In this document: in pieces, positions 1 to 8,325 of the stretch
How positions within the stretch are numbered: the stretch's first letter is position 1
How the letters are laid out: every line of letters starts with the position of its first letter
Assembly (NCBI GenBank): GCA_013334865.1
Contig: JAAXWS010000021.1
Location: forward strand, 1-34,025
Direction: 5' to 3'
From: Chlorobiaceae bacterium
GTDB lineage: Bacteria > Bacteroidota > Chlorobiia > Chlorobiales > Chlorobiaceae
DNA: 34,025 bases
The notes under the pieces: model-generated
Database searches by the model: none
What the model was told of the DNA's origin: nothing
Seen by the model: the letters and a program-made list of their open reading frames with translations, nothing else
Translations under genes and position numbers: made by a program

Positions 1-250
1 GAGGGTGGATGATGGCATGGTTTACAGTTCCCATGCTGATCAACTCCATTCCGGCAAACTGATTCGCGCAATCCAGATAGATGACGTGATACTCTTCGCA
101 GGGCTTCTCATGGAATCCAAGGTAGAGCAACAGCTTGGCAATGGAATCCGCAGAGGTGGGTTTACAGATATTGACTCGATGTTCAGCATCCTTGACCATC
201 TTGAGCTTGTACACCGGAACCGTGACCAGATTGCTTTGTTCATGTTTCAT
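1..250 (-). CDS. RadC-family JAB-domain protein, partial (second of a tandem pair)
   Basis: The reading frame opens at the ATG at 250-248 and runs off the left edge without a stop, giving 83 residues. The N-terminal part aligns by eye with the neighbouring RadC-like protein at 262-759: both have the SIGFHE/YLGFHE stretch, the E(E)(F/Y)H.(L/I)Y strand and the E(L/M)IS.GT(L/V)N...(V/I)HP segment that leads into the metal site. The HxHPSG motif itself would lie outside the window. The start lies 11 bases after the stop of the upstream radC-like gene, so the two are probably co-transcribed. RadC-like JAB proteins are common on plasmids and integrated elements; their biochemical role is unsettled. 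Other frames here are shadows. Confidence 0.8.
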   Translation of the reverse strand, partial: MKHEQSNLVTVPVYKLKMVKDAEHRVNICKPTSADSIAKLLLYLGFHEKPCEEYHVIYLDCANQFAGMELISMGTVNHAIIHP

Positions 251-261
251 GATGATGATGG

Positions 262-759
262 TTAGGAGATGATGAGGGAGTGGTCACGGAAGCTGAAAAA
301 GCTTCCCGTGCTACCAATGATGACGTGGTCAAGGATTTGCACATCCATGAGCTTTCCTGCATCCACCAGTGTCTGTGTGACCTGTTTATCGGCATTGCTT
401 GGATTGACATCACCAGATGGATGGTTGTGGGCAATGATCAGGGAATGGGCATTGGCAAGGAGCGCACCCTTGAAGACTTCACGAGGATGCACAAGGGATG
501 CGTTCAATGTCCCTTTGCTGATCATCTCCGTACTAATTACCTGATTCTTGGTATTCATGTACAAGGCATGGAACTCCTCCGTAGCCTGTTCATGGAATCC
601 AATGCTTTGCAGGAAATCGGAGATCATCCTGGCACTGGTGATCCGTTCACCGTTGTAATGCAATCGGGATTCGGTGACCAGCTTGACATGGTAACGGGGA
701 ATTACCTGGTGATCCTCATGTGCATTGATGAACAGTGGTAAGGTAGCTGATGCTGTCAT
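262..759 (-). CDS. RadC-family JAB/MPN-domain protein
   Basis: This 165-aa protein is a short, single-domain RadC-like protein: it lacks the N-terminal helix-hairpin-helix part of chromosomal RadC (about 220 aa). The JAMM-type metal site is intact: Glu78 in the EMISKGTLN strand, then HNHPSGDVNPSNAD with His111, His113 and Asp124. The family (COG2003) was once called DNA repair RadC; the current view is a putative metalloprotease or nuclease-like fold of unknown substrate, frequently carried by mobile elements. The start ATG at 759 has no strong Shine-Dalgarno, so it is chosen because the N-terminus matches the paralogue downstream. It precedes the partial RadC-like gene by 11 bases. The tRNA-Gln 3' end lies about 530 bases upstream. 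Confidence 0.88.
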   Translation of the reverse strand: MTASATLPLFINAHEDHQVIPRYHVKLVTESRLHYNGERITSARMISDFLQSIGFHEQATEEFHALYMNTKNQVISTEMISKGTLNASLVHPREVFKGALLANAHSLIIAHNHPSGDVNPSNADKQVTQTLVDAGKLMDVQILDHVIIGSTGSFFSFRDHSLIIS

Positions 760-1244
760 GGTGGTTCAGGATTAAGGTTCAGAAATGCAGCTCCTGAGAT
801 GAGAGGTTGTCATTAGCGTGGGATCGAAAGCATAGCGGACCTGGTCATGGAGACGCCATGTTCAGGCATTAAGTCTCGGCGAGAAAAACGCAATTTCAAT
901 CATCGAGTGCGTACGGGTTACAGCACCATTGATTTTTTCTTTTATGATGGAACTTCTCATAAGGACTGGTATTGGGCTGAAAAACGGCGTTTAGAAATCG
1001 ACGGAGAGCGACGATCTCTATCTGTTTGATGATTGATCTGTTCTATTTGGAATGAGGGCTTAGGAAGGCTGGGAGGGGGATTGGCGGGAACAGAAAGGAG
1101 AAGAGCTGGTCATCAGGAGGAAAATCTTGAGGAAGGTTGGGTCCCATGTCGTACCTTGTGGTGTACCTAGGTACACTTTTGATGGGTTTCTAGGTACACT
1201 TTTTTCCCAATAACCAACAAAATTGGTAGCCGGCACACAAACGC
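760..1244. other. Gene-free stretch between radC-like gene and tRNA-Gln terminator
   Basis: I see no convincing gene here. A 60-codon plus-strand frame (847-1029) has no ribosome site or family signature. The notable content is the cluster of GTGTACCTAG-type repeats at 1161-1203, annotated separately. No integrase remnant could be read on either strand. Confidence 0.5.
1161..1203. repeat. Palindrome plus direct repeats, possible integrase arm-type sites
   Basis: Positions 1161-1176 form a perfect 16-bp palindrome (GTGTACCT/AGGTACAC). The 14-mer CTAGGTACACTTTT occurs at 1167-1180 and again at 1190-1203, a 23-base offset. Read on the minus strand, leaving the tRNA-Gln 3' end, these are repeats of AAAAGTGTACCTAG. 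Short repeated GTGTACC-like sites just beyond a tRNA are typical of arm-type sites of P4-like tyrosine integrases; that assignment is an inference since no integrase gene is present. Confidence 0.5.
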
Positions 1245-1279
1245 AAAAAGTCCCATAACGCATTGCATCATGGGACTTT
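1245..1279 (-). terminator. Rho-independent terminator after tRNA-Gln
   Basis: On the minus strand a 10-bp perfect stem AAAGTCCCAT / ATGGGACTTT (1270-1279 with 1247-1256) with a 13-base loop is followed by a short T run. It begins 8 bases past the tRNA-Gln 3' end and is oriented to end its transcript. Confidence 0.8.
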
Positions 1280-1286
1280 ATCTTCG

Positions 1287-1359
1287 CTGAGGAGCCAGGA
1301 CTCGAACCTGGAATTGCCTGATCCAGAATCAGGAGCCTTACCAATTTGGCCACTCCTCA
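1287..1359 (-). tRNA. tRNA-Gln (anticodon CTG)
   Basis: A 73-base cloverleaf reads on the minus strand: acceptor TGAGGAG pairs with CTCCTCA, the anticodon stem is CCTGA/TCAGG with loop TTCTGGA (anticodon CTG, codon CAG), and the T arm is CCAGG-TTCGAGT-CCTGG. The discriminator is G and CCA is not encoded. It is a single-gene unit followed by a terminator. Its 3' end faces the radC-like genes, the orientation expected for a tRNA used as an integration target. Confidence 0.95.
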
Positions 1360-1669
1360 ATTGCGATGTGAATTTACGAATAAATTCGAATTATCATCGC
1401 CTCTTTTTAAAAAAATATTCCTGTTCCATATCCATTTGTCAGGTTGCGCGGCAGCCGGCAGGCTGAGCTTTAATCAATGGCTCATTCGGGCTGATGGTCT
1501 GTCATTCCCGGACTCTTTATCCTGTTGTCGGTGAACGAAGCGTGCCGTAGATCCCCTTGATGCTGGTATGGGAGAAGGGCGCTCGCCCTGCACCTGATCG
1601 GCGTGCCGGGCCCGTGCGATGGGCCGGGATTGCAGGATGGGACTCGATAATCGAAATGGGGGGAGACTT
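1360..1669. other. Gene-free stretch upstream of the DUF2061 gene
   Basis: No gene seen. The left part is AT-rich (1360-1430) and would contain the tRNA-Gln promoter on the minus strand. The right part is GC-rich with short inverted repeats (GGGCG/CGCCC near 1576-1587). A frame opening at 1619 only extends the DUF2061 gene upstream past its ribosome site. Confidence 0.4.
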
Positions 1670-1891
1670 ATGGCACGGACCATCAAGCTTCGCAGATCAC
1701 TGGTCAAGGCGTTGACCTACCGCATCATGATCATGTGCCTCGATTTTGTAACCATCTACCTGTTCACCGGAACAGCACGCATCGCATTCGGCTTCATGAT
1801 CCTGAGCAACATCTACACGACCGTCGGCTATTTTGTCCATGAAAGGGCCTGGAGCCGCATTCAGTGGGGGATAGGCGAGGGGGACGGGTGA
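1670..1891 (+). CDS. DUF2061 family small membrane protein
   Basis: This 73-aa protein begins MARTIKLRRSLVKALTYR and carries the DUF2061 pattern: a basic N-terminus with an SLVKALTYR stretch, two hydrophobic segments (about residues 17-33 and 36-53), and the closing YFVHERAWSRIQWG that matches the family's Y.HER.W..I.WG end. Function is unknown; it is an inner-membrane protein by composition. The start at 1670 is preferred over the upstream ATG at 1619 because a GGGGGAGA ribosome site lies just ahead of it and family members start shortly before the SLVKA stretch. It converges with the response regulator gene, with 70 bases between stops. Confidence 0.85.
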   Translation: MARTIKLRRSLVKALTYRIMIMCLDFVTIYLFTGTARIAFGFMILSNIYTTVGYFVHERAWSRIQWGIGEGDG

Positions 1892-1961
1892 CGCGATACG
1901 GCACCTCGGGAGCGATGAGCGAGGCGCATGACGTGATCGGGACAGGGTGAGGCGAAGCCGG

Positions 1962-2675
1962 TCATTCGATGACGAAGGGAGCCGAAAAGCAGTAACCAGC
2001 GCCGTGGAGGGTTTTGATCGGGATCCTCTGGTCGAGTTCCTCTTTTTTCCGGCGGAGACGGTGGACCAGGGCGTCGAGGGCCCGGTTGCCCAGGTCGTCG
2101 TTCTCATAATCGAGCGAACGGAGCAGTTCAGACCTTTCGATCAGGGTACCCGGTTTGCCGGCAAGCAGTTCGAGCAGGTCGAACTCTTTGGAAGTCAGGG
2201 AGATCCGCTCTCCTTCAGGGGTGGACAGGGTAGCGTCGCTCCGGTGCAGGACCCATGCCTTTCCTTCTGCCGTGTGCGGTGCCGGCGGTGCCGGGCTTGC
2301 CGGGTCGATGCGGCTGAGGATGCTTGATATCGATGCCGTCAGCTCCGCGAAGTCGATCGGCTTGACCAGGTAGAGGTCAGCCCCCGAGCGGTATGCGGTG
2401 ACCTTGCTTTCGAGGGAGGACTGGGCGGTGAGCATGACAATCCGCATATCCGTGTTTTTCCTGATGTATCCGGCAAGCACATTGCCGTCCTGGTCGGGAA
2501 GCCCGATATCCACGACGGCGAGCAGGAAGCGCTCGCCCCTTGCCAGTGTCTGGTAGAAGTCGAGCGCGCTGGAGACTCCGGTGACGTCGAGTCCTGCCAG
2601 TTCGAGGTATTCGACCATGCTTTCACGAAAATCACGGTCGTCTTCGATCACGATAATTCTTTTCTCTTCTGCCAT
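1962..2675 (-). CDS. OmpR/PhoB-family response regulator
   Basis: A 237-aa two-domain regulator. Residues 5-120 are the receiver: acidic pair in VIEDDRDF, phospho-acceptor Asp in VVDIGLPD, Thr in MLTAQSS and Lys in VKPIDF. Residues about 140-235 form the winged-helix DNA-binding domain (ISLTSKEFDLLELLAGKPGTLIERSELL, then ALDALVHRLRRKKEE and the IKTLHGAGYCF wing). It should be phosphorylated by the adjacent histidine kinase, whose stop lies about 90 bases upstream; the targets are unknown. A further in-frame ATG lies five codons upstream (2690); 2675 is chosen because receiver domains normally begin a few residues before the first strand. A 7-bp inverted repeat (2702-2708 with 2719-2725) sits in the junction. 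Confidence 0.95.
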   Translation of the reverse strand: MAEEKRIIVIEDDRDFRESMVEYLELAGLDVTGVSSALDFYQTLARGERFLLAVVDIGLPDQDGNVLAGYIRKNTDMRIVMLTAQSSLESKVTAYRSGADLYLVKPIDFAELTASISSILSRIDPASPAPPAPHTAEGKAWVLHRSDATLSTPEGERISLTSKEFDLLELLAGKPGTLIERSELLRSLDYENDDLGNRALDALVHRLRRKKEELDQRIPIKTLHGAGYCFSAPFVIE

Positions 2676-2765
2676 AGTGGCCTGCAACATGAACGGTTTG
2701 GTTTCCGGGGCCTCGTGTCCGGAAATGGAGGTATTCAGTAAATGAATGAAAAAAGCAGGCTGCCG

Positions 2766-5700
2766 TCAAATGCCGTTCCCGTTTTGGCGGGGATTCTTGA
2801 GCAGCGGCAGCCTGATGACGGCCTCCACACCAGAGGAGGTCCCTTTCAGGGTCACCTGGCCATGGTGCTGTTCGACAATGTTCTTGACGAGCCACAGGCC
2901 GATGCCCGCGCCTCCGGTGTCGGCCGCATTGCTGCCGCGACGGTATTTTTCGAACAGTTCCTTGCCTTCGATGTCGGTGAAGCCTTTGCCCTTGTTCCTG
3001 ATGGTGATGATTGCGCTGCCGTCCTCCAGGTGGCGCTCGATGTCGATGGCCGTTCCCGATGGTGAGTATTTCCGCGCATTGTCGAGGAGGTTGAAGATGG
3101 CCATTTTCAACTGTGCCGCTTCCCCGAAGGTCATCGCTTCGGCAAGGTCTCCATGCGAACGGATATGCCGTTCCGGCCACATCGAGAGGACTGCCTCCAC
3201 CTGCGAAGTGATTGCCGTTTCGATCATGAACGCTTCGGCTTGCGTGGACTTGGGGGATTCAAGGAGCCGGCTTTCCTGGATGGAGACCTCCATGACTTCG
3301 ACCAGCCGGTCGATGGCCCGTTTGATTTTGGCGGTTTCCCTTTCGTTGGAATAGTTGCCGCCCTTGTGCTTCAGGTCGATGAGGTCGAGGTTGCCCCTGA
3401 TGATGGCCAGCGGCGTGCGGTATTCATGCGATATCATGCTCAGGAACCGGTGCAGCCGTTCCACCTCCTGGCGGAGCTGCTCGGTCCGGTCTGAGACGAC
3501 CTTTTCAAGCTGGGAAATGTTCGCCTGCTGGAGCTCCTGGACCGTGATGTCCGTCATCATGACCAGCATGCGGGTCTGGTTGTTCATGGTGATGAACTCC
3601 GCAGAGAGCAGGACAATGACGATCGCCCCCGTCTTGCTGCGCAGTTCGAACGGCCGGTTGAGTATCCTTCCCTGCTCGTGGAGCGCGGTGGCGATCTGCG
3701 CGTGGTCTTCCGGATGCGGGTAAATGCCGAGCTCCTGCACCCTGCGGCCGACCACCTCCTCCCTCGTAAAGTCGAACAGCTTGAGCCACGACCCGTTCAC
3801 GTCGAAGACGATGCCGGCATCAGGATCTTCGATGCAGATGGCGATAGGTGAGAAGTCGAAGATGTTCCGGAACTTCTGCTCGTTTTCCTTGAGGAGCAGT
3901 TCGGTTCTCTTCCGTTCGGTGATGTCCTGGACGATGCCGTACAGATGCCTGGCTTTGCCATGCATATCCGAATCGAACGCCCCGAACACCCAGATCCAGC
4001 GCACCTTTCCGTCAGCCGTGCAGATCCTGCACTCGAACGTGTAGTTTTCTGCGTTTTCAAATGCCTGCATCATCTGGCTTTCGACGCGCTGACGGTCTTC
4101 CTTGACGATATGGCTTAAAAAAACCTCCAGGGTCCATGTGGCGGTATTGTCGTGATACCCGAATATCCGGGCATGTTCGAGGGATCGATATGCCTTGTGG
4201 TCGGCAAGATCAAGATCCCAGACGCCGATGTTGCTTTTCGACAGGACGAAATTGAGCTTCTTCTGGCTTTTCCGAAGCTCTTCGTCGGCAAGCCGTCGCT
4301 CGGTGATGTCCATGACGGTCCCAAGGTAGCAACCGGTCTGCCCGTCGGTTCCGGGCAGCGGCACCCCGTGGCACATCAGCCAGCGGATGGCGCCGTCAGG
4401 ATGTGCGACTCGGTACTCGACCGTAAACTCATCATCGTGGCTGGCCGCCGACATCACCTGGGCAAAGGTAAGCTCCCGGTCTTCGGCATGCACGTTGCTT
4501 TCACAGAGGCGATGCGAGGGCTTGACGCTGAAGGGCTCGAGGCCGTAGAGGCCCCAGATCTGGTCCGACCAGGTAACCCTGTCGGATTTCATGTCCCATT
4601 CCCAGATGCCGGCTTTTGTGGCTTCGAGCGCGAAGTTGAACCGCAGCCGGCTCTCGTTGAGCGCAAGCTCGGCGAGCTTCTTCTCGGTGATGTCGATGAT
4701 CGTTCCGATATACCGTATCGTCCTGCCCTGTTCGTCGATCACCGGCTTGCCCCGGGACATGAGCCAGTGCACGGAGTTGTCCTGAAGGCATACCCGGTAC
4801 TCGATATTCACGTCTGCCTGCCCGGCCACCGCATCTGTGACGGCCCCGATCGTCGGCTCGAGGTCGTCGGGGTGGATGGTGCTGGTCCAGAGCTCGAAAG
4901 AGGGGGAGAGCCCTTCCTTTCGATCGATGCCGTACAGTGGCCAGGTCTCATCCGACCAGACGTTTTCGTTCGTTGTGGTGTCCCACTCCCACACGCCTGC
5001 TCTTGCGGCTTCGAGAGCCTGCCCGAGACGGCGTTTGCTTTCGATGAGCGCAAGTTCGATCTGCTTCCTCTCGGTGATGTCGATGACGGCCCCGATGTAG
5101 CGTTTCAGCTTGCCGTTACCGTCGTACATCGGCATGCCGCGCGAGGTGAGCCAGTGGATCGAACCGTCAGGATGGCAGGTGCGGTACTCGACCGATGCGG
5201 CATTGCTGTCGCGAACCGCGTCCTTGATGATCCGGGAGACCATGTCACGGTCTTCAGGGTGGATGGTGTCGACGCAGAGCTGGTGGTTCAGGGCGGATGA
5301 GCCGGGCTTGAGTCCGTAGAGCGTCCAGACCTGTTCCGACCAGTTCAGCTGGTCGGTGTCGATATTCCACTCCCAGATGCCGGTATGCGCCGCATCGAGG
5401 GCATAGCCGTACCTGAGCTTGCTTTCGAGGAGCTCCTGCTCCAGCAGCTTCAGCTCGGTGATGTCGATGACCGAGCCGATGTACCGTACGATGGTCCCGT
5501 CCTGTTCGAACAGGGGTTTGCCGCGCGACATCAGCCAGTGGATAGATCCGTCAGGATGGCAGATCCGGTATTCGACATTCATCTCCAGCCCGTTGCTGGT
5601 TGCGGCATTGACCGCATGGATCGCTTTATCCCGATCGTCGGGGTGGACGATCTCCACCCAGCGGCTGAACGATAGCGCCTGATCTCCTTTTTCGATGCCT

Positions 5701-6983
5701 AACAGCTGCCAGAGCGTATCGGACCAGATGACGATGTTTGTCTTGAGGTCGCGCTCCCAGACGCCGACACGCGATGCCCCCAGGGCCTGGTCCATCATCT
5801 TCTTGTTTTTCTGCAGCTCGAGCTCGAGCTCCTTGCGTTCGGTGATGTCGATCACCGTTCCGACATAGCGGACCGGCCTGCCGGGTTCATCGGCCGAAGG
5901 CCTGCCTCTGGAGAGCAGCCAGCGGACAGCGCCATCGCGGAGGCGGACCCGGTATTCGAATTCAATGTTTCTCATCTGCTCGGCCGCCAGCCGGTTGGCT
6001 TTGACGCTCCGGCCGTGATCCTCAGGATGAACGACCTGTTCCCAGAGCTTCAACGAAGGGGGGCCCTGGGTTTTGTCAAGTCCGTAAAGCTGCCAGACTT
6101 CATCGCTCCAGTCGACCCCATCGGTGTCCGGGTACCACTCCCAGATGCCCGCATGTGATGCCTGCAGCGCCATGGTGAGTTTCTCCCGGTAGCTCGCGAG
6201 GTCCTGCTCGATTTTTTTCCGTTCGGTGATGTCGAAGCCGATGGAGACCAGGCACGGCTCACCGTCGATGAAAAGCCGTTTCGAGCGTGTCATGAGCCAT
6301 GCAGACTCAGGTTTCCCTCCTGGGTGTATCTCCATCTCGCAGTCGCTCTCGTTTCCGGAGCGCATGGCTTCAAGGAAAATTTCCTTGAGCGGGTCGATGT
6401 CTTTCCTGGTGAAAAAATCTTCAGGATCCACCTGCGGGCGGCCCGATTCGCCGGAGGTGCAAAGCAGCTCCTCGGCATACCTGTTCGACGCCATCAGCGA
6501 AAGGTTCGAATCGAAGATGACCGCCGAGCAGGGGATTGCGTCCAGCATGGTCGTCTTGAGTTCACGCTCTTTCTGCAGCTGCCGGTCGCGGCGTTTCTGC
6601 CCGGAAACGTCCTCGACGATCATGAAAAAGCTCGAGATCTCTCCGGCAGCGGACCTGACCGGGTTGATGGAGACTTTCCAGACATCCGTGTCGTCTTCGA
6701 ACACCATGCTGGTTCCCGACGCAAGGACGAGGGCGCATTTCTCCTTCAGGTAGTTTGCCAGGACCGGGACGCCGAGCACATTAATGATGAGGTCGTAGAT
6801 GTTCCTGCCCGTGCAGATCTCCGGAGCCATGCCGAACCGCTCCGAGAAGCGGTTGTTGATATTCAGGATCAGGCCTTCAGGATGCATGATGAGTGCCGCC
6901 TCGGGGAGCGACTCGAGCAGGGCCTGCATCGCCATTTCGACGGTTTCGCCGGTTTTCCGGGAAGGGTTGATGGACTTGGGCAT
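2766..6983 (-). CDS. Soluble sensor histidine kinase with nine PAS domains
   Basis: 1405 residues with no transmembrane segment or signal peptide, so it senses a cytoplasmic signal. By eye there are nine PAS/PAC units at about residues 17-135, 145-265, 270-395, 397-523, 524-651, 652-780, 781-907, 908-1035 and 1036-1155. Units 3-7 are close copies (WEW....W S(D/E)..W.LYG start; E(Y/F)R...DG..(H/R)WL..RG.P and (Y)(I/L/V)G(T/A/S)V(I/M)DITE end). The kinase core follows: HisKA with phospho-acceptor His1186 in MISHEYRTPL, and a HATPase with N box (FNLLDNARKYSP) and G boxes (GGAGIGLWLVKNIVEQ). It is followed by its regulator gene. It starts 288 bases after the (bacterio)chlorophyll synthase gene on the same strand, so light, redox or oxygen sensing for pigment genes is possible but unproven. 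Start ATG lacks a clear Shine-Dalgarno. Confidence 0.96.
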   Translation of the reverse strand: MPKSINPSRKTGETVEMAMQALLESLPEAALIMHPEGLILNINNRFSERFGMAPEICTGRNIYDLIINVLGVPVLANYLKEKCALVLASGTSMVFEDDTDVWKVSINPVRSAAGEISSFFMIVEDVSGQKRRDRQLQKERELKTTMLDAIPCSAVIFDSNLSLMASNRYAEELLCTSGESGRPQVDPEDFFTRKDIDPLKEIFLEAMRSGNESDCEMEIHPGGKPESAWLMTRSKRLFIDGEPCLVSIGFDITERKKIEQDLASYREKLTMALQASHAGIWEWYPDTDGVDWSDEVWQLYGLDKTQGPPSLKLWEQVVHPEDHGRSVKANRLAAEQMRNIEFEYRVRLRDGAVRWLLSRGRPSADEPGRPVRYVGTVIDITERKELELELQKNKKMMDQALGASRVGVWERDLKTNIVIWSDTLWQLLGIEKGDQALSFSRWVEIVHPDDRDKAIHAVNAATSNGLEMNVEYRICHPDGSIHWLMSRGKPLFEQDGTIVRYIGSVIDITELKLLEQELLESKLRYGYALDAAHTGIWEWNIDTDQLNWSEQVWTLYGLKPGSSALNHQLCVDTIHPEDRDMVSRIIKDAVRDSNAASVEYRTCHPDGSIHWLTSRGMPMYDGNGKLKRYIGAVIDITERKQIELALIESKRRLGQALEAARAGVWEWDTTTNENVWSDETWPLYGIDRKEGLSPSFELWTSTIHPDDLEPTIGAVTDAVAGQADVNIEYRVCLQDNSVHWLMSRGKPVIDEQGRTIRYIGTIIDITEKKLAELALNESRLRFNFALEATKAGIWEWDMKSDRVTWSDQIWGLYGLEPFSVKPSHRLCESNVHAEDRELTFAQVMSAASHDDEFTVEYRVAHPDGAIRWLMCHGVPLPGTDGQTGCYLGTVMDITERRLADEELRKSQKKLNFVLSKSNIGVWDLDLADHKAYRSLEHARIFGYHDNTATWTLEVFLSHIVKEDRQRVESQMMQAFENAENYTFECRICTADGKVRWIWVFGAFDSDMHGKARHLYGIVQDITERKRTELLLKENEQKFRNIFDFSPIAICIEDPDAGIVFDVNGSWLKLFDFTREEVVGRRVQELGIYPHPEDHAQIATALHEQGRILNRPFELRSKTGAIVIVLLSAEFITMNNQTRMLVMMTDITVQELQQANISQLEKVVSDRTEQLRQEVERLHRFLSMISHEYRTPLAIIRGNLDLIDLKHKGGNYSNERETAKIKRAIDRLVEVMEVSIQESRLLESPKSTQAEAFMIETAITSQVEAVLSMWPERHIRSHGDLAEAMTFGEAAQLKMAIFNLLDNARKYSPSGTAIDIERHLEDGSAIITIRNKGKGFTDIEGKELFEKYRRGSNAADTGGAGIGLWLVKNIVEQHHGQVTLKGTSSGVEAVIRLPLLKNPRQNGNGI
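3916..6233 (-). repeat. 384-bp periodic repeat encoding tandem PAS units
   Basis: The 11-mer TCGGTGATGTC (plus strand; it encodes the D-I-T-E or D-I-T-x end of a PAC motif on the minus strand) starts at 3916, 4300, 4684, 5071, 5455, 5839 and 6223. Spacing is 384 bases five times and 387 once, i.e. 128 or 129 codons. The units have diverged at DNA level between these anchors but keep their length. Confidence 0.9.
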
Positions 6984-7271
6984 GATCGGGAATGATCGTT
7001 CTGGCCGGATGCAGCTGGACGGTCGCAGACACCGGTGCAGCGGGTTGCCGATCTGTACTGGTTGACAATTGTTACGGAGGGAAAAGCTACATATTTTTCA
7101 TAACAACCCGAAGCCTCCCTGATACGAATCCATAAGAACCGTAGTGCCTGCAGGATTTTCAGGGAGTTCAGGAGCCGCTTTCGGGCAATGGCGGGGCGGG
7201 ATCACCGTTTCTGGCCATGGCATCGGCATGCGACGCCATGGAAGCCGCCTGAACGGCGTAGGTGCCGAAGT

Positions 7272-8294
7272 TCAGCTGTGCATGTACTTCATGCCGATGA
7301 GTGCGGCCACGATCAGCTGGTTGATCAGGAACAGGATGTTGTTGATCAGCGAAAACCTCAGGAATGCGTTGTGCTCGTGGATGTCGCTCTTGCCGATGGC
7401 GTTGCCGAAGCCGTCGTTGACGGCGCTCTTCATGAAAGAGACGCCGTTCTGGGGATCCCTGACCAGCCTGATCTCGACGACCAGGATGACCAGGAGGCTC
7501 AGCAGGATGAACCATGACAGGTAGCTGAACCCCCAGCTCCAGGCGAGCCAGGCGAAGACGCCGAAGACGAGGTCCACGATGAGGAACGCCACCAGGAAGG
7601 TGTTCCTGGGCCCGATCATCACCGCGAGGGACTTCATGCCGGCCTGGGCGTCCCCCTCGCGGGACTTGAAATCGTTCATGATGATTAGCGCGAGTCCCAT
7701 GAAGAAATTGAGCCCGGCCATCCAGAGCACCTCCGGACGGAGGTCGCTGAACAGGGCGTTCGCGGAAAGCCAGGGGATGACGCCGTAGGAGATGCCGACC
7801 GCCGGACCGGAAAGCAGGATGTTCTTCTTGAGCTTGAACGGGGGCGCCGAATAGACGAATCCAAGGAAGAGGCCGGTAAAAAACGTGCTCAGGATGACCA
7901 AGCCCCGCGTGCCTCCGATGTTGATGCTCAGCATGGCGCCCAGTGCGAGGGCGACGGCGAGCACGATCGACCAGTTCCAGAGCGCCTCGGATTTGGTGAG
8001 CCGGCCTGAAGGAATAGGGCGAGTAGGTTCGTTGACCATGTCGAGCTCGAGGTCGAAGTAGTCGTTCACCGACTGGCTGAAACCGGTGCCGAGCGGGCCG
8101 TAGATCAGGAACAGGGTAAAGAGCATCAGGTAGTCGTGCACGGTCGGCTGCATCATCCCGGAAGCCATGACGCCGCCGGTAAGGCAGGGATAGACGCTGA
8201 TCCAGGTGACGGGGTCGAGGATCTCGATATGCGCCTTGAGCTTGTCGACGAAGGTGCGGGATGGCGCGGTTGCGGCTACGGCTTCCATTTCCAT
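7272..8294 (-). CDS. bchG: (Bacterio)chlorophyll synthase, UbiA prenyltransferase family (BchG/ChlG type)
   Basis: A 340-aa polytopic inner-membrane enzyme that esterifies (bacterio)chlorophyllide with geranylgeranyl or phytyl diphosphate. Both Asp-rich Mg-diphosphate sites are visible: NDYFDLELD at residues 77-85 followed by NEPTRPIPSG, which is diagnostic of the chlorophyll synthase branch, and NDFKSREGD at 207-215. About nine hydrophobic segments lie between. Green sulfur bacteria carry three such synthases (BchG for BChl a, ChlG for Chl a, BchK for BChl c/d/e). The sequence looks like the BchG/ChlG pair rather than BchK, but I cannot separate those two by eye, so the symbol is provisional. 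It lies 31 bases after the radical SAM gene and is probably co-transcribed with it and csmE. Confidence 0.92.
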   Translation of the reverse strand: MEMEAVAATAPSRTFVDKLKAHIEILDPVTWISVYPCLTGGVMASGMMQPTVHDYLMLFTLFLIYGPLGTGFSQSVNDYFDLELDMVNEPTRPIPSGRLTKSEALWNWSIVLAVALALGAMLSINIGGTRGLVILSTFFTGLFLGFVYSAPPFKLKKNILLSGPAVGISYGVIPWLSANALFSDLRPEVLWMAGLNFFMGLALIIMNDFKSREGDAQAGMKSLAVMIGPRNTFLVAFLIVDLVFGVFAWLAWSWGFSYLSWFILLSLLVILVVEIRLVRDPQNGVSFMKSAVNDGFGNAIGKSDIHEHNAFLRFSLINNILFLINQLIVAALIGMKYMHS

Positions 8295-8325
8295 GTATCC
8301 TTGGGGTTTGTGGCGGGGATGCCGT

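Noticed and set aside
1060-1353. A 97-codon minus-strand frame over tRNA-Gln
   Set aside because: Its first third is the tRNA read as protein and the rest has no ribosome site or family match.
4152-5300. A 382-codon plus-strand frame inside the histidine kinase gene
   Set aside because: Antisense shadow; its apparent internal repeats are simply the PAS repeats read in reverse.
3916-6233. Regularly spaced short repeats, considered as a CRISPR-like array
   Set aside because: Spacing of 384 bases and an open coding frame through all copies show PAS-domain duplication.
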